Positions 10,141 to 22,891 of a DNA stretch of 64,000 bases are shown here, piece after piece. A program made the position numbers and the translations under genes. Position 1 is the first letter of the stretch; each line of letters begins with the position of its first letter. The DNA is from Adineta steineri. Lineage: Eukaryota; Rotifera; Eurotatoria; Adinetida; Adinetidae. The stretch covers positions 526,308 to 590,307 of the forward strand of contig CAJNOI010000038.1 in assembly GCA_905250115.1 (NCBI GenBank). Reading direction: 5' to 3'. The notes below the pieces were generated by a model. That model saw only the letters and a list, made by a program, of their open reading frames with translations, made no database searches and was not told where the DNA came from.

Positions 10141-13100
10141 TTAACTTTTTGTCACTTGTGATAGAATTGGAAGAAAAAATTTCGGTGCAAGTTTAAGAGT
10201 AAGTAAATAAGGTTCATTATCTTCATATTCAATATCTTCTGTAAATATTTGACGACGAAATGGATCGAGAAAAAGTTTTCGTACAGGATAATTAACATAT
10301 CGTCCCATACTAAGTTCACCTGGTTCAAATCGATGTTCATACGGTACAAAAATTGCTAGAAAAGAATAATAAAACTGATATATAGTTTATAATATTTCAT
10401 TAATTTACGATTTCGTTTAACCGGTCGATGAAAAATTGTATGTGATTCACCCAGACGTCCGAGTGCTGATTGTCTTTAAAATAAAATAAGAAAATGATTT
10501 ACTTCATATATTATAGTATATCAATAATCGATGCTTACTTATTAATTGTTGGTAGAACAAGAACTGTTTTACTATCAAGTGATTCTTGTGCTTTATTTTG
10601 TTCATTTATTTGATCTTGTGTCATTTCAACAAAATAATTAATTATTTCAATGGATGATATATTTGATGTATTTAAACGTGGTAATGTATTTAATGTTACT
10701 GTTAATTTTTTACCTTTAACAGTTGATTTTTTCTTAAGAAATTAAAATTATATAATTATATATATTTAAAGATCAAATAAGAAAAAATTTACTGATAGAG
10801 ACGTATCACCAGTTAAAGCTCTTGATGTTGCATTACTTATTTTAACTTTTACATCACCATTCTTCAATCGAGAATGCATTTCTCCAATATGTGTACGAAA
10901 TGCTTGTGCCCATCTATTTCAATAGAACAAAAAACATTAGTTTTCGTGTAAAAAATTACACTATATATTTAAGCAATTAAGCGTTATAGAGATACAGTAA
11001 TGTAAGATGCATTAGGAACACGTTTTTCAATCATAAGTTGATACGTCAAACGTCAATTATTACTTAAAAGATTTTCTCACCAAATCTGTTGCTATATATT
11101 TATCAATTACTCAGGTGATTAAATGAACTGTAAAAGATATATCTCTTTTTACGAGAAATAAAAACAGACGATAACAAATAAATCGAACTAAAAGATTGAC
11201 TTCTTGATTACACGAATCAGAGAAAGAGAAAATGATCGCGTTATAGAAATCATTTTGAACATTCACCCCTTCGTCGAAACAACATTCCTTCAGGTCAAAA
11301 GCAACGGCAACGTAAATGATGTAACAATGGTGAAAACAGTGTGAACAATGGTAGCCGTTTCCGATGGTCGGAATCATTGTCCTGGGTAACTATGGAAAAC
11401 GATACTGAATCTTTTCTATAGTGAGTTCTTTATTAACTATGTTGATGTAAGTGCCATAAAACTTAAAAAACTAAACGAAGTCTGTTCTGCTTTCAGAAAC
11501 AATCCAACAATTATCGTCATCATCAACAGAATATATTATGGTTATTGAAAAATCCAAAACGTATTGTATATTTTTATGATGACCATAATGAGCATAGTCC
11601 CATGTATCTCATAAATGCGCAGATCATAAGTGATTAAACGGTAAACAAATTTCATTAATAAATATAACAACTATTAGTTAGGTTCTATGATTGGCGTCGT
11701 GCTTATTTATGAACGATCTCTATTTCCTACTGTTATGTTGGACCCATGTACACTAGTTAAATTATATACCAGACTATTTAATAATCAAGGAAAAAATTCT
11801 TCTAAAATTCGAATCGATACACAATATTCCATAACACAAATAACTTTGTAGTACTGGTTTAATCAAACAATTTTAGTTAATATCTTTATTATTTGATAAA
11901 CATACCGTCGAAGCCATTCATGTGCAAGTGTTTTAATTCCTGATCGTCGTGATTGTGTTAAATCAAGTTCCCATAATTTCCATGAGTCCATTTCATTATA
12001 AAAATGATTAAATGAATCTTGTAGACCACATTGTTCAAATAAATCTTTAATAAATGGTCTAATATAAAAAATACATATTAATAATTAAAAATATTCTATT
12101 TTAAATTCTTTACTGAAGACGATCTCCACCTTCTAAATACCAATAAATAAATTCCCCAACAACGTCTATTGACATTTTTTTAAGAAGTACTAATAAACGA
12201 AGATAAGTTGAAATAAACTCAATATCATGTGTATCATAATAAAGTGGATTAAATTTTGTTAATTGTGTTAAAATTTTATCAATTAATGAATCTCGTGTTT
12301 GATCATTAACTGAACTCGAACGATAAAGATCTTCAAGTTCATGTAAAACTGCAAGTCTGTCTTCGACTGATATAATCATATCTAAGCGTTGTAATACATG
12401 AGTAGGAAATAAATCTTCATCACAAGTTTCAAGAAAAATCTATATAAAAAAAGAAAGAAAAGGAATTGTATGCATAATTGCTATTCAAATTCAAAACAAA
12501 AAGAACATACATCAACTTTAATCAATGGATATTGTTCAGCAAACCAATTCAATTCAACAAGTTTATCAATAAAATATAAAAATGCTGGTGAAAATTCACG
12601 TGGAGTTTTACTACGAAATTCAACTGTTTGAGTTGAATCATTAACAAATGATGTTGATTCATTAATAACTGAAGCTGGTTCATCAACATATGGTGTTAAT
12701 GGTTTTACAGGTGTTCGAATTGATTTTGTTGTTGAACCTGGTGTATGAATTGATCTCGTTGGTGAACCCGGTGTTTGAGGTAGTTTTGCAGGTGAAACAG
12801 GTGGTAAACTAGGTGAACGTCGTATTGAAGTTTGTCGAGCTAATTTATTAGATGGTCCTATTGGACCTATAGCTTTTGCAACTTCCTTATAAAAAGAAGC
12901 GATAATAAACGAAAGTTCAAAAAGTAAAAAGTTTACTTGACGTTTAGATTTAGTTTTCACAGGTTCTTCCTCCGAAGGTATTGGTTGTGGTGGTTCAGCA
13001 GTTTGTTGTGCAATACCAGTTAGTTGTTTCATTAAATCGCTTGGATCTTTTTGTTTTTCTGAACGATCAGTCATATCATCATCATCCACACCAAGTCTCT

Positions 13101-16100
13101 TTTTCGTCATTGATGCCATTAATTCTCTCCATTCAGCTTCTTCATCCTAAATAAAAAATATCTAATAGATGTAACTCTTTCAATTTATCATTATATCACT
13201 TACGACTGGTTGAGTTTCTTCTATTGCTTGTAGTTGTTGATCGGACAAAGTGGGTGGTGTCCATTCTTCGACATCTTGTTTTCTTGGTGGTAATGGATCT
13301 GGCCAAAGTAATTTCGCCTAAGTAAATTAGTAAAGAATTTGATTGAAGTTGAATAGAAATAATTATTCTATCACTTACCAATACAGAATTAGGAATCATT
13401 GTACCAGAACCATAATGAGGACGTTCAGAAGGTAAAGTAAGTTTTTGAAGATTACTTTCAAGTAATTTTTTAGCTTCATTTTGTTCTTGTTGTTGTTTAA
13501 GAGAATGAATATCATCATTTGGTAAGGTTGATTGAAAACGATAATGTTGTTGAAGTTGAAATAATTGTTGTCCCCGATCGTCGTAAAGCTTCGATAGAGG
13601 ATCTGAATTTGCTTCTTTTAACGAACGAAAAAATCCATTATCACCATCAATCGTATATGGATCGGGTGCTAAATCAAATATTAATATCATAATGATATAT
13701 TCTAACAAAAAATTCCTATCTTACGCGTTGGAGATGGACCAAATAATTCTTGTTCTGTCACTTTATACATATCATCATCTAACAACTAAAAATACAACAG
13801 ATAAGAAGACAATTTTTTATTAAAAATTCAAACTTACGCCTTTTTTTGGTTCTTTCAGATACATTTTCATATATTCATCAAATGCTTGTTTTCGAACTTT
13901 TGATGAGATTTTATATTTTTTAGTTCGATGAAGTTTTCCTTCAGCAATTTGAGCAATTTCCAAATCTCGTTTTTCCAATTTTTCTAATTCCTTTAAAATA
14001 AATAACAATATTTCATCTTTATCTTTATATATTTCATATTACTTGATTTTTTATTTTAACTTGTTCTGCTAATTTTATATGAAAATCAGCAGCATCTACC
14101 ATTTCACGATTACTATTCAATGCTCTAATTAAAATATTTTCAAATGAAAAAAAATTCAAACATAAATTAAATTTTCTACAAACATTTGATCCGCTTTATG
14201 AGCTTTTTTTAAACGAATAACATTCTCGGATGACATACGAATTAATTCTGTATTATTGATTTCTTCACTTGCTTTATTTTCTGGTATTGTTGGTGTAAAT
14301 TGCATTGATATAGTTTTAAATACAATAACTTTTGGTAAATCTTTAATTTAGAAAATCTAAATATATATATATTTCTAGGTTTTCCATTAAACTTACATGA
14401 TAAATGTGACATTGCATATAGATGATCACCTATACCAATAATTAAATCTCCTGAATCATTTATAAAATGTAATGAATGAATATTATCATGAATAACAATC
14501 ATTCTTGAAAAAAAAGAAAATAAATAATTTAAAACAAAAAATAAATATTTTAAACCTAATTAATTGATTTTCTCCATTCCAAATTCTTAATGTACCATCA
14601 AGACTACCAGTTGCAATTAATTTTAATTTCGAACAACCAGATATAGCTGTTACTTTATCACAATGATCATTATCTGGTGGATGATCAAATCGTTCTATAA
14701 AATTTTCAAATAATAAACTCATTAAAAAAAATTTAATTTTACCATTATTATCTAAATTATAAAGCATTAATGAATGTGTCATTGTTGGTTCATCTCGAAA
14801 AGCAACAGCAAGTGAATTTTTCATTATAGTTAAATGAATAGGTGGTAAAGCACAAAAAATTGAACGAGTAACTGCTAATGATTCAACAGCATAAGGAAAT
14901 ACTCGCCAAATTCGAATAATTAAATCTAAAATAATTTCATAATAGATTAAAACTAAACAAAAAAAATTACAAATTCCTACCAACACCACATGTTATAATC
15001 TGATCCGCACTTGAATTAGCAATAATATCAACAACTGGACGAGTAGAATGCATCTATATAAAACAATTTCATATTTAACATACATTTTAAAGATTAAGAA
15101 TTGACTCGTAAAAAACTTTTTCAAGTATACATACATCTAATGAAAAATCAATTTCTCCAGTATCCCATTTCAACACAGCAATATGACCATTACTTAATCC
15201 AGCAATTAATAATGTTCGACTAAAACCTTTTAATCCATTATTTATTATTTCACTACTTGGTTTTGTTACTAATGCTTTAAGAGCTGGTGTTTCTTCCATA
15301 CTATTCTGTGCTATATATTCATATATTACCAAACAATTAATTGTATCTAAATAAACAGAAATAGAATTTTCAAAAAAGAAACTTATTTTCAAAAACTAAC
15401 AATCAGTTATATCAAATTGTTGAATAATTTTGCATGGATTCAATGATGTATCTGCTTTTAAAATTGTAGTACCATTACTAACAAATAGTGTATCTATGAG
15501 AATGAATGATTTTTATTGATTAAAAATGAATAGGTAAAATAATTAATTATACTTTGAGCAATTGCATAAGCACATGATGTAATTATAAAATTTAAATCAC
15601 AAACAAGACTTGTTAAAACATCACCAGTAGTACATGCAACTATTCGTACAGTTGAATCTTTACATAGAAGAACTGAACGAATTGGATAATTTGGATGTGA
15701 TGTACATAATATTTTTGAAATAGGTGATCTAAAGAAAATATATATTTCATTTTATTAATTCTTTCGTTCGTTTCAACAAACCCGATAAAAGTCAAAAAGT
15801 CACAATAATGTTTAACACACCATAATTGTAAACATTTCGCTGATTTAACAATAAATTTTTCATAATTAACTGCTATATCCATATGTGATATCGGTTCAGG
15901 CACATGTATACTAAATAATAACATATTTATTTGAATATAATATTTATTAACTTACATATCAACAACATCACCATATTCAAAACTCCAAACTCGAATTGTT
16001 CGATCTTGACTACTTGAAATAAGATAAGGTCCAAATGGATGTTTACTTAAATATAATATTCGATCTTGATGACCAACATAAGCATATAAAATAAACCATC

Positions 16101-17489
16101 GATTATCCCAAACTTTAACTAAAAAATATAATATAAATTTTTAAAAATGAATTAAAATTATTATTTTTAACAAACTTGATCCATCTCGACCAGCTGTCAC
16201 AAGTACATCACGTTGATCAATAAATGTCATTGCTACAATTGGTCGAACATGTAAATCTTGTTTAGTAAAAAAATGTCGTCCTTCATTAGCTATATTGAAA
16301 GTCTATTATATCAAAAAAAAAAAATATTTCTTTAAAGAATATCAATCATATATGTAAATACCAAAACATCATAGCCTGCTGTAATAAATAATCGTTGAAT
16401 AGAACCATCTGTTTGTTCAGCAGCTAATATATTATATTCTAGATCTGGTGAGATACCTTCTCGACAATCAAATTTCGGTACAATATATCTTCGATTAAAA
16501 CGAAATTGCCAAACCTTTATTAAACAACAACTGATTTCAATTAATAACCTCAATATTAATGTAAATTCTACATACAGTAGCACCTCCTTTTCCACAAGTA
16601 AATACATCTGATGTTGTTTCATTGTAATTTAAATCAAATATATTATAATCACAAGTTGATGTTGATAAAATTTCCAGATCCGCACTTAACATATGAACTT
16701 CTTTACGTCCATTTGACCAAGCAATAAACTCATCTTCATTTACACAATAAAATAATCGATTAAATTTTATATCAAGTTTTAATTTTTTATACGCTCGACC
16801 ATCAGAATGATATACATGAGCAATTTGATCATGATCTATACTAACAATTTCCTATGCAAAATGAAAAAATAACAGTATTTGTAAACAAATGAAAGATATT
16901 TCAATTACTTTTCGTTTACTATTGAATGAAATACATTTAACTGGAATATCATGATTTATATTTCGTATGAAATGTAAACCATGTGATCGTTCTATGTCTA
17001 AATATATATTTGAAATTTATAAAACTTCTCTAGATATATATAGAAAATTATCAGCAAAAGTATATTTTATTTCTATGTTGAAGACTCAATTTTTCACCCT
17101 ATGATCTCTCATATTCGAGAGCTTTTCAGATACAATAAATATTTGTTTTTAATCATAGTAGATAAATAAAAATAATGATTTTGGTTTGTGTAATATTATC
17201 TCAAATATGGAATTTAATTGAAAACTTTATACTGAAGTTATTCGTATATATGTTGACTTTCTTTACCCGTATCATCTGCACGTGCAACAGCATCAATTGT
17301 TCGGCGTATCGAACATCGTAATAATCTCCATAAATAGTGAATTCGATTTTCACCACATTTTATCGGTGCAATTGTTAATTTCGTTCTTTTTGCACTATAA
17401 CTTGATTGAGCTCGAGAAGCAATCGGTGTTATATCATCAACAACTGTTGTTGAATCTTCCTGAATCTCATTATTATCCTTAATCGTCAT
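10141..17489 (-). CDS. Large WD-repeat protein, WDR97-like
   Basis: Twenty-seven exons join in frame to 1568 residues: 17267-17489, 16909-16997, 16576-16851, 16362-16514, 16176-16302, 15956-16118, 15782-15910, 15553-15728, 15401-15493, 15135-15346, 14981-15053, 14556-14925, 14397-14503, 14184-14340, 14043-14124, 13838-13990, 13725-13785, 13379-13668, 13204-13317, 12937-13146, 12511-12885, 12114-12439, 11906-12058, 10793-10913, 10539-10732, 10409-10473, 10141-10355. About residues 1-730 hold WD40 repeats, with clear ends such as SSSQDRTIRVWSFEYGD and ATGSLDGTLRIWNGEN. The remainder has a coiled coil (ELEKLEKRDLEIAQIAEGK), a Ser/Thr/Pro stretch with TPGSPTRSIHTPGST and helical segments. Length and layout fit WDR97, a cilium/flagellum-associated family, but the exact orthology is inferred. 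One intron (10914-11905) is far longer than the rest. Confidence 0.85.
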
Positions 17490-17707
17490 GTGTCTTTTCT
17501 TGTTATTCTATTTAATAAAATAATTCAACTTTTATTTTTATTTCTTCTTGTCTTCTTTCCTCACCAATCGCGGCAAAATTGCCACCATTTACATTCAACA
17601 TTTATAACTATTGCTAAGCAGCAAACAATATTAGAAGAGAAAAAAAATACATTGCACACAACACACACAAAGAAAAAAAACTATATTTGACATGTACAAA
17701 ATAATAA

Positions 17708-18471
17708 TTAGGTTCGACCATTTTTATCTGATTTATCAAATTGTTGCCAACGATATTTTTTATCTGTTGTACTTGTTACAATATCTGGTTTAAAATTTAT
17801 ATTCTAAATAATAAGAATAATTAAAAAATATAATATATATAGGTTAAAACAAACTTGTATAAATGCTTCTTTCTGTCTACTCTTAGGTTTCAATACTGAA
17901 GCTATCATTTTTTGTAATAATTGAGCACCTATAATAAAGGAAATGCATATTAAAAAACGTTTTGAATTACGAAATTCAAACCTTTTTCTTCATCATAATC
18001 TTCTTCATCTTCATCGCCATCATTCTGTTCAGTTCGATTCTAGAATAAAGATCTGCAATGAATATAAATATGTGATATGTATAACTTACTGGAATAGGGT
18101 CTTGTTCATTATCTTTATTATATTCTTTTCTTGCAGCAGCTAATTTATGGATACGTTTTAATCTTTGTTGTACATCATCATTTATTGATAGATTTTCATT
18201 ATTACGATTACTTGATATTGATCGTAAAGAAATAGCACTAAGAGCACTATTAATCGATGATGTTTCATCAGCTTCTTCACATTGAAAAACTTTTACTTCA
18301 TCTGATATTGGTTCAATATTTTCATACATATTAAATGTACGAAATAGATCATTCATTTTCATAATATCATTTGGAGCTATAAAGAAAATATAAACATTAT
18401 TATTTCAATTTTCTTTTATAAAAAAATCAGAAAAAAAAACAACCTCTAGTTTGATTTGAATCGTTGGCCAT
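17708..18471 (-). CDS. Unidentified 180-residue acidic protein
   Basis: Five exons (18444-18471, 18090-18376, 17982-18039, 17855-17928, 17708-17803) with clean GT-AG boundaries give 180 residues starting MANDSNQTRAPND. The middle has a Ser-rich helical stretch (SSINSALSAISLRS) and a basic helix, QQRLKRIHKLAAARKEYNKD. It is followed by an acidic run (NDGDEDEEDYDEEKG) and a basic C-terminal part ending YRWQQFDKSDKNGRT. No signal peptide or membrane segment is seen. The stop lies 218 bp upstream of the WDR97-like start codon on the same strand, so the two could share a transcript. I do not recognise the family. Confidence 0.75.
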
Positions 18472-20136
18472 TAGTTGAAGACAACTTTTGATATATGCGT
18501 ATGTCTGAAATGCAATCGGACAAATGTATGGATAAAAACAATGAATCGAAATGAATAGGACAACCGTTACATGCCCTCTGTATATTGTTCTCTTTCATCT
18601 TTTTTTTTTCTGTTCTATATATATATTCGCAGCTTGACGGCGGCGGCCGTGGCGGTTGAAAAAAGAAGTGACCAGCATTGTTTTCCCTTTCCTGCTAGGT
18701 AAAGTAACAGTTCATGATTATAAAAAAAAACATTGATGTCACACTTGTGAATATTATTGAGATATTTAAAAAAAAATGATTCTATATTGCTAGTTATTAG
18801 AACTGTGATTGACGAATATATTCGTCAAAGCAGTATTTATGGCAAAAACGAAGACTATATACAATTTTTAGATCCTATTTTTTTCGTGTAGTCTAGGTAA
18901 AATCTAACGCTCTGCACTAAATGGAACTCATTAGATCATTTCTGATGTTTCTCATCGATTGTGTCGATTTTACAGCTATCTGTATATAGTGTAAATTCCA
19001 AGGGGGGAGAATCTGATTTAAATTATCTGAAAATCAAAATTAAATCACAAATCGCTTTTCCCCCTTGGTAAATTCTCGATCTAATGAATTCCCGAATACT
19101 GTTTGTCATTGTTCCAAAAACATTGTTGCAAATTTAAGTTTTTTCGTACTTACTTTACGACAACGACTTATGTCTTCTACATAAAGTGATAAGGCATATT
19201 TGTTTACAAATTTTTTGTGTTTTAAAGATATTTCAATATCTAACAGGTTCTTTTGCAAAAATTTCACAGTTAAGGGGTTAATATAATACTGATGTATTGC
19301 TATAGTATTCATGTATCATAATTTTGTTCATGAGTAACTGAAAATTTGTCATCATATAAGAAAATAATTGTAGAAATATCTCGAATGAGGTTTTGATACC
19401 TTCCTATACTATATCTTTCGTAGAAGATTTTCCTTTAAAAATATAAATAATCTCACACGCTAATGTTCTGTACGATAGAAAAAAATTATTGTATAATTAT
19501 ATCTAATCAAAGTTATATTATTTACAGGAGGTTTTCATTAACAATATACAAAGCTGAAAAACTATAGATAAGATTCAATAACAAATGACACTGTTGAACA
19601 ATTACGATTGCTACGTCGGTAAATATTTCAATATTAAATATGAATATTGTATTTGGAAGTGTATGTTTTATTCTTTAATATATCAATTGTAATTCTTATG
19701 ATAGATAAAGCAAATTTAATGAATCATAATCATCTTATTGAATTCTACATACACACATAAAACTACGCAAAAAAAACACATGAATCAACAATCTAATAAA
19801 CAAAACAAAGACAGATTGATTGAGAAACAAATAGCTAACAAAAACTAGAGTAACATTCACACACGTCACCGGACGCGTAGTTTTCAATAGAAGAGATAAA
19901 AAGAAAAACAAAAAACGACTAGTGAAGTGCATTAACAACAACAGTAACAATTATTTTCAACTGTTTCTATCACAAACATTTTCTTAGTTATCTATTTACA
20001 AACTACCGGAATAAGAAAACAAAACAAAAAAAATATATATTTATAAGAATGTCATATATGGACGGATGAAACAAAACAAAAATATCTCATCACAAATGCT
20101 TTTTTCTTTGTTGAGATTATCGAAAAAACAAACAAC
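18472..20136. other. Intergenic, 1.66 kb
   Basis: Holds a GC-rich patch (18636-18657), a perfect 20-bp palindrome (18809-18828) and a short inverted repeat with arms near 18991-19010 and 19056-19078. Frames at 19106-19312 and 19735-19950 are low complexity and not supported. Confidence 0.5.
18809..18828. repeat. Perfect 20-bp palindrome
   Basis: TTGACGAATATATTCGTCAA equals its own reverse complement. It lies about 340 bp upstream of the start of the unidentified acidic-protein gene and could be a dimer-binding site or a chance hairpin. Confidence 0.6.
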
Positions 20137-22493
20137 TTATTCATTGCATTCATTTTCTTTGTTATTTTCACTTGATAAAATGGATTTTTTCTTAAATAAA
20201 ATCATTTCTTGTTCATCAGATTCAGGTATATCGAATAAATCATTATTTATTGTTGAACAAAATACATTATCATTCTACAACAAAAATTAATTTATTTATT
20301 TATTTGATAAAATTAAAATTACTTTTTCATAACATTGATTGAATTCATCTTGATGACGAGCAACAAATGGAATTTTATTGTTCGTAGAATTTGTTGACCA
20401 ATATAACCAATACCAAAGTACAGTTCGAATTTTTCGTGTTGTTATACGTAAAATACGTAATGATTCAGCTAATTGTAACACATCTAAATGTTTTTAAAGA
20501 AAGAATACTTTATTTGAAGAAAAAAAAACTAAATAAGAACCATTCTCATCAGGTAAACGAGGTTCACCCGTACGACATTTTTCAGTTGCATTATCAATTT
20601 CTTGTCGACGTCGATCTTGAACTGTATTAATAGCATTAAGCCATTCATCAAGTGTTTGTCCTGTTGCTTCAATATCTGGTATATTTAAATTTTCTGTAAT
20701 TCGTTCATGTAAACGAATAATCTATGAACAAAAAAAATAGATTTGATTTATTGAAATTAAAAGATAATACGATTATTTTACTCGATTATATTCATAATGA
20801 TATTCAGCTATTAAACGATCAACACGCGATGGATTATTTGAAAGATTTAGAAAATTTGTATTTTTCATATCAATTATTGATGATGATGATGAAGATTTAT
20901 GTAAAACTTCAATACCAATTTTGGATTCAGTCTAAATAAACAAGTCACATCAATATTTAATTTCTAGTAATATACAATCTTACTTCTGCATAACTATCTC
21001 GTATATAATTAAGTTGTTCATAACATTTTTCAATCGCAATATCTAAATAAATGAAGAACTTTTGAAGAATTTTAATTAAAAAATTTATTTACTTACGTAA
21101 TGTATTTGCCACACCAGTTCGTCTAAAATATAGAATTAAAGTTTTAATGAAGAAATAAATATTAGAAAAAAGCGAGTGAGTTTAATATAGGCAAGAAAAT
21201 CAAGGTTTAACTATGTGCGAAAGTTAGACAAAGATATGAAGTACCTGTTAGATCGAAAATAGCTAAATAAAATATTATACTAAAAATATTTCTGAAATAA
21301 AATCCATAATTTCTTTACCTCATCTCTTGACATGTTGTTAAGCTCATATCATTCATAGACATTGTATCATCTAAAATAGAACATTCTATATAAATTTAAA
21401 ATAAAATAAAAAACATATACGAGATGAATGTTGTCGAGGATACATTTGTTGTGTATCTTGTGACCATTGTTGATTTAATTTTTTATTTTCTTGTTGTTTA
21501 AATGCATTGATTAAACGAATATTTGATGTAGGTAATGATGATGATGAACTTGATGATGATAATGATTGCTGATTGAGATTATTATTATTACGATTCTTTC
21601 GATCATGTAATGCTGTTAAACCTGTACTACGTTGTAAACCAATCATCTGACGAAATTGTTGTAATGTAACACTTTTTACAAGAGAATTCAAACCATTATG
21701 GTCACCTTTACGAATCAGAACTTGAATATCTTTTGGAGGTTTATATTGACTTGAATATATATCTGAATAGGAGAAAAGAACGATTAGAAGAGAAATAAAT
21801 AAAAATTTTACCTGGAATATTACGTGGATAACCACTTTCAGACAATGATGATGAATTCATTTTCATTTGTCGTGATGGAATACTAAAGAAAAAGATTTTA
21901 ATCTTCATCTGATAATTACTTTAAAAATATGAAGGTATTGCTAACGAGGAAATATTAAGATAGAGACTTTATCAACTTTGTATCTAACGCAATGAAATCT
22001 TATAACAATTCAACCTTCCTAAATACGAATTTTATCGGTATTTCTTTACTTTCTCATTTGTTGTATATAATGCATATGTTGATCTGATTGTCCACCATTC
22101 ATCCATACTGTTTGTTGTTGAACAAATGTAGGTGTCATTCCATGTTGTTGTTGATATTCACTATTTTCATCAACAATACTCGATACCATTTGATTAAGAT
22201 TAGCCGATCTAAATTCATTATCGAATTTTTAATTAACATTTTTAAAATATTTCATACCTCATTTCATTTGGAAAATGTACACTACTATTAAGAAATTTAT
22301 CTCCATGTGTACTTGATGATAAATTATAATGATCCATATGTCCACTTTCATCTAAATTCCATGTTGGATTTTGACGTAAATAAGTACGTAAAAATCGATC
22401 ATCAATCTAAATAATAATCAATTTGAAACAAAATTTCAATTAATGCTATTCTACCATTGTCGATGAAGATGTTTGTAATGGTGGTGATAACAT
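20137..22493 (-). CDS. MEIOC: MEIOC, meiosis-specific protein with coiled-coil domain
   Basis: Thirteen exons give 508 residues: 22455-22493, 22258-22406, 22050-22208, 21812-21882, 21421-21762, 21319-21370, 21097-21122, 20984-21042, 20782-20931, 20541-20721, 20323-20483, 20137-20274, each joined in phase (twelve listed junction blocks are continuous). The N-terminal ~300 residues are Ser/Gln/Asn-rich and probably disordered. The C-terminal part carries the MEIOC domain: NNPSRVDRLIAEYHYEYNR, then HERITENLNIPDIEATG, then LNAINTVQDRRRQEIDNA, then DVLQLAESLRILRITTRKIR. In mammals MEIOC partners with the RNA helicase YTHDC2 to control meiotic entry and prophase; Drosophila bag-of-marbles is distantly related. 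It is head to head with UNC50. The domain call is strong; orthology of the disordered half cannot be judged by eye. Confidence 0.88.
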
Positions 22494-22891
22494 CTTTCAA
22501 TCTAAAAATATGACAATATAAACTAATTTTTCTTTCTTTCTTTCATTTTGAATATTAAAATAGGTAAGAAAAAAAAAAAAGAAGAGAATTCGTGTAATGT
22601 ATCCATAACAAACATAAACCATTGAAAACTAACAGACAATTAATTGATTTAAAAAAATAAAAGAACTCATTTATATCCAATAAATATTTAATTATAAATA
22701 ACTTTTATGTTCAATTTTAAGATTTTAATAAACAAAACTGATTTTAATATTAAAATAAATTTTTGAAAAATTCTAAATTTATTATCATATGTAATACAAG
22801 TGACATCTACTCATATTTTTCTATTGGTTATGTTACGTATACGTCGTCAATTGTTGATGAAAAATATTTTACACTAGTTTTTTAAAAGAAA
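22494..22891. promoter_or_regulatory. Shared upstream region of MEIOC and UNC50
   Basis: These 398 bp separate the divergent start codons, so promoters of both genes must lie here or overlap the neighbouring gene. No specific motif is called. Confidence 0.45.

Noticed and set aside
11111-11377. 88-codon minus-strand frame in the long WDR97-like intron
   Set aside because: No recognisable motif and it lies wholly between two well-supported exons.
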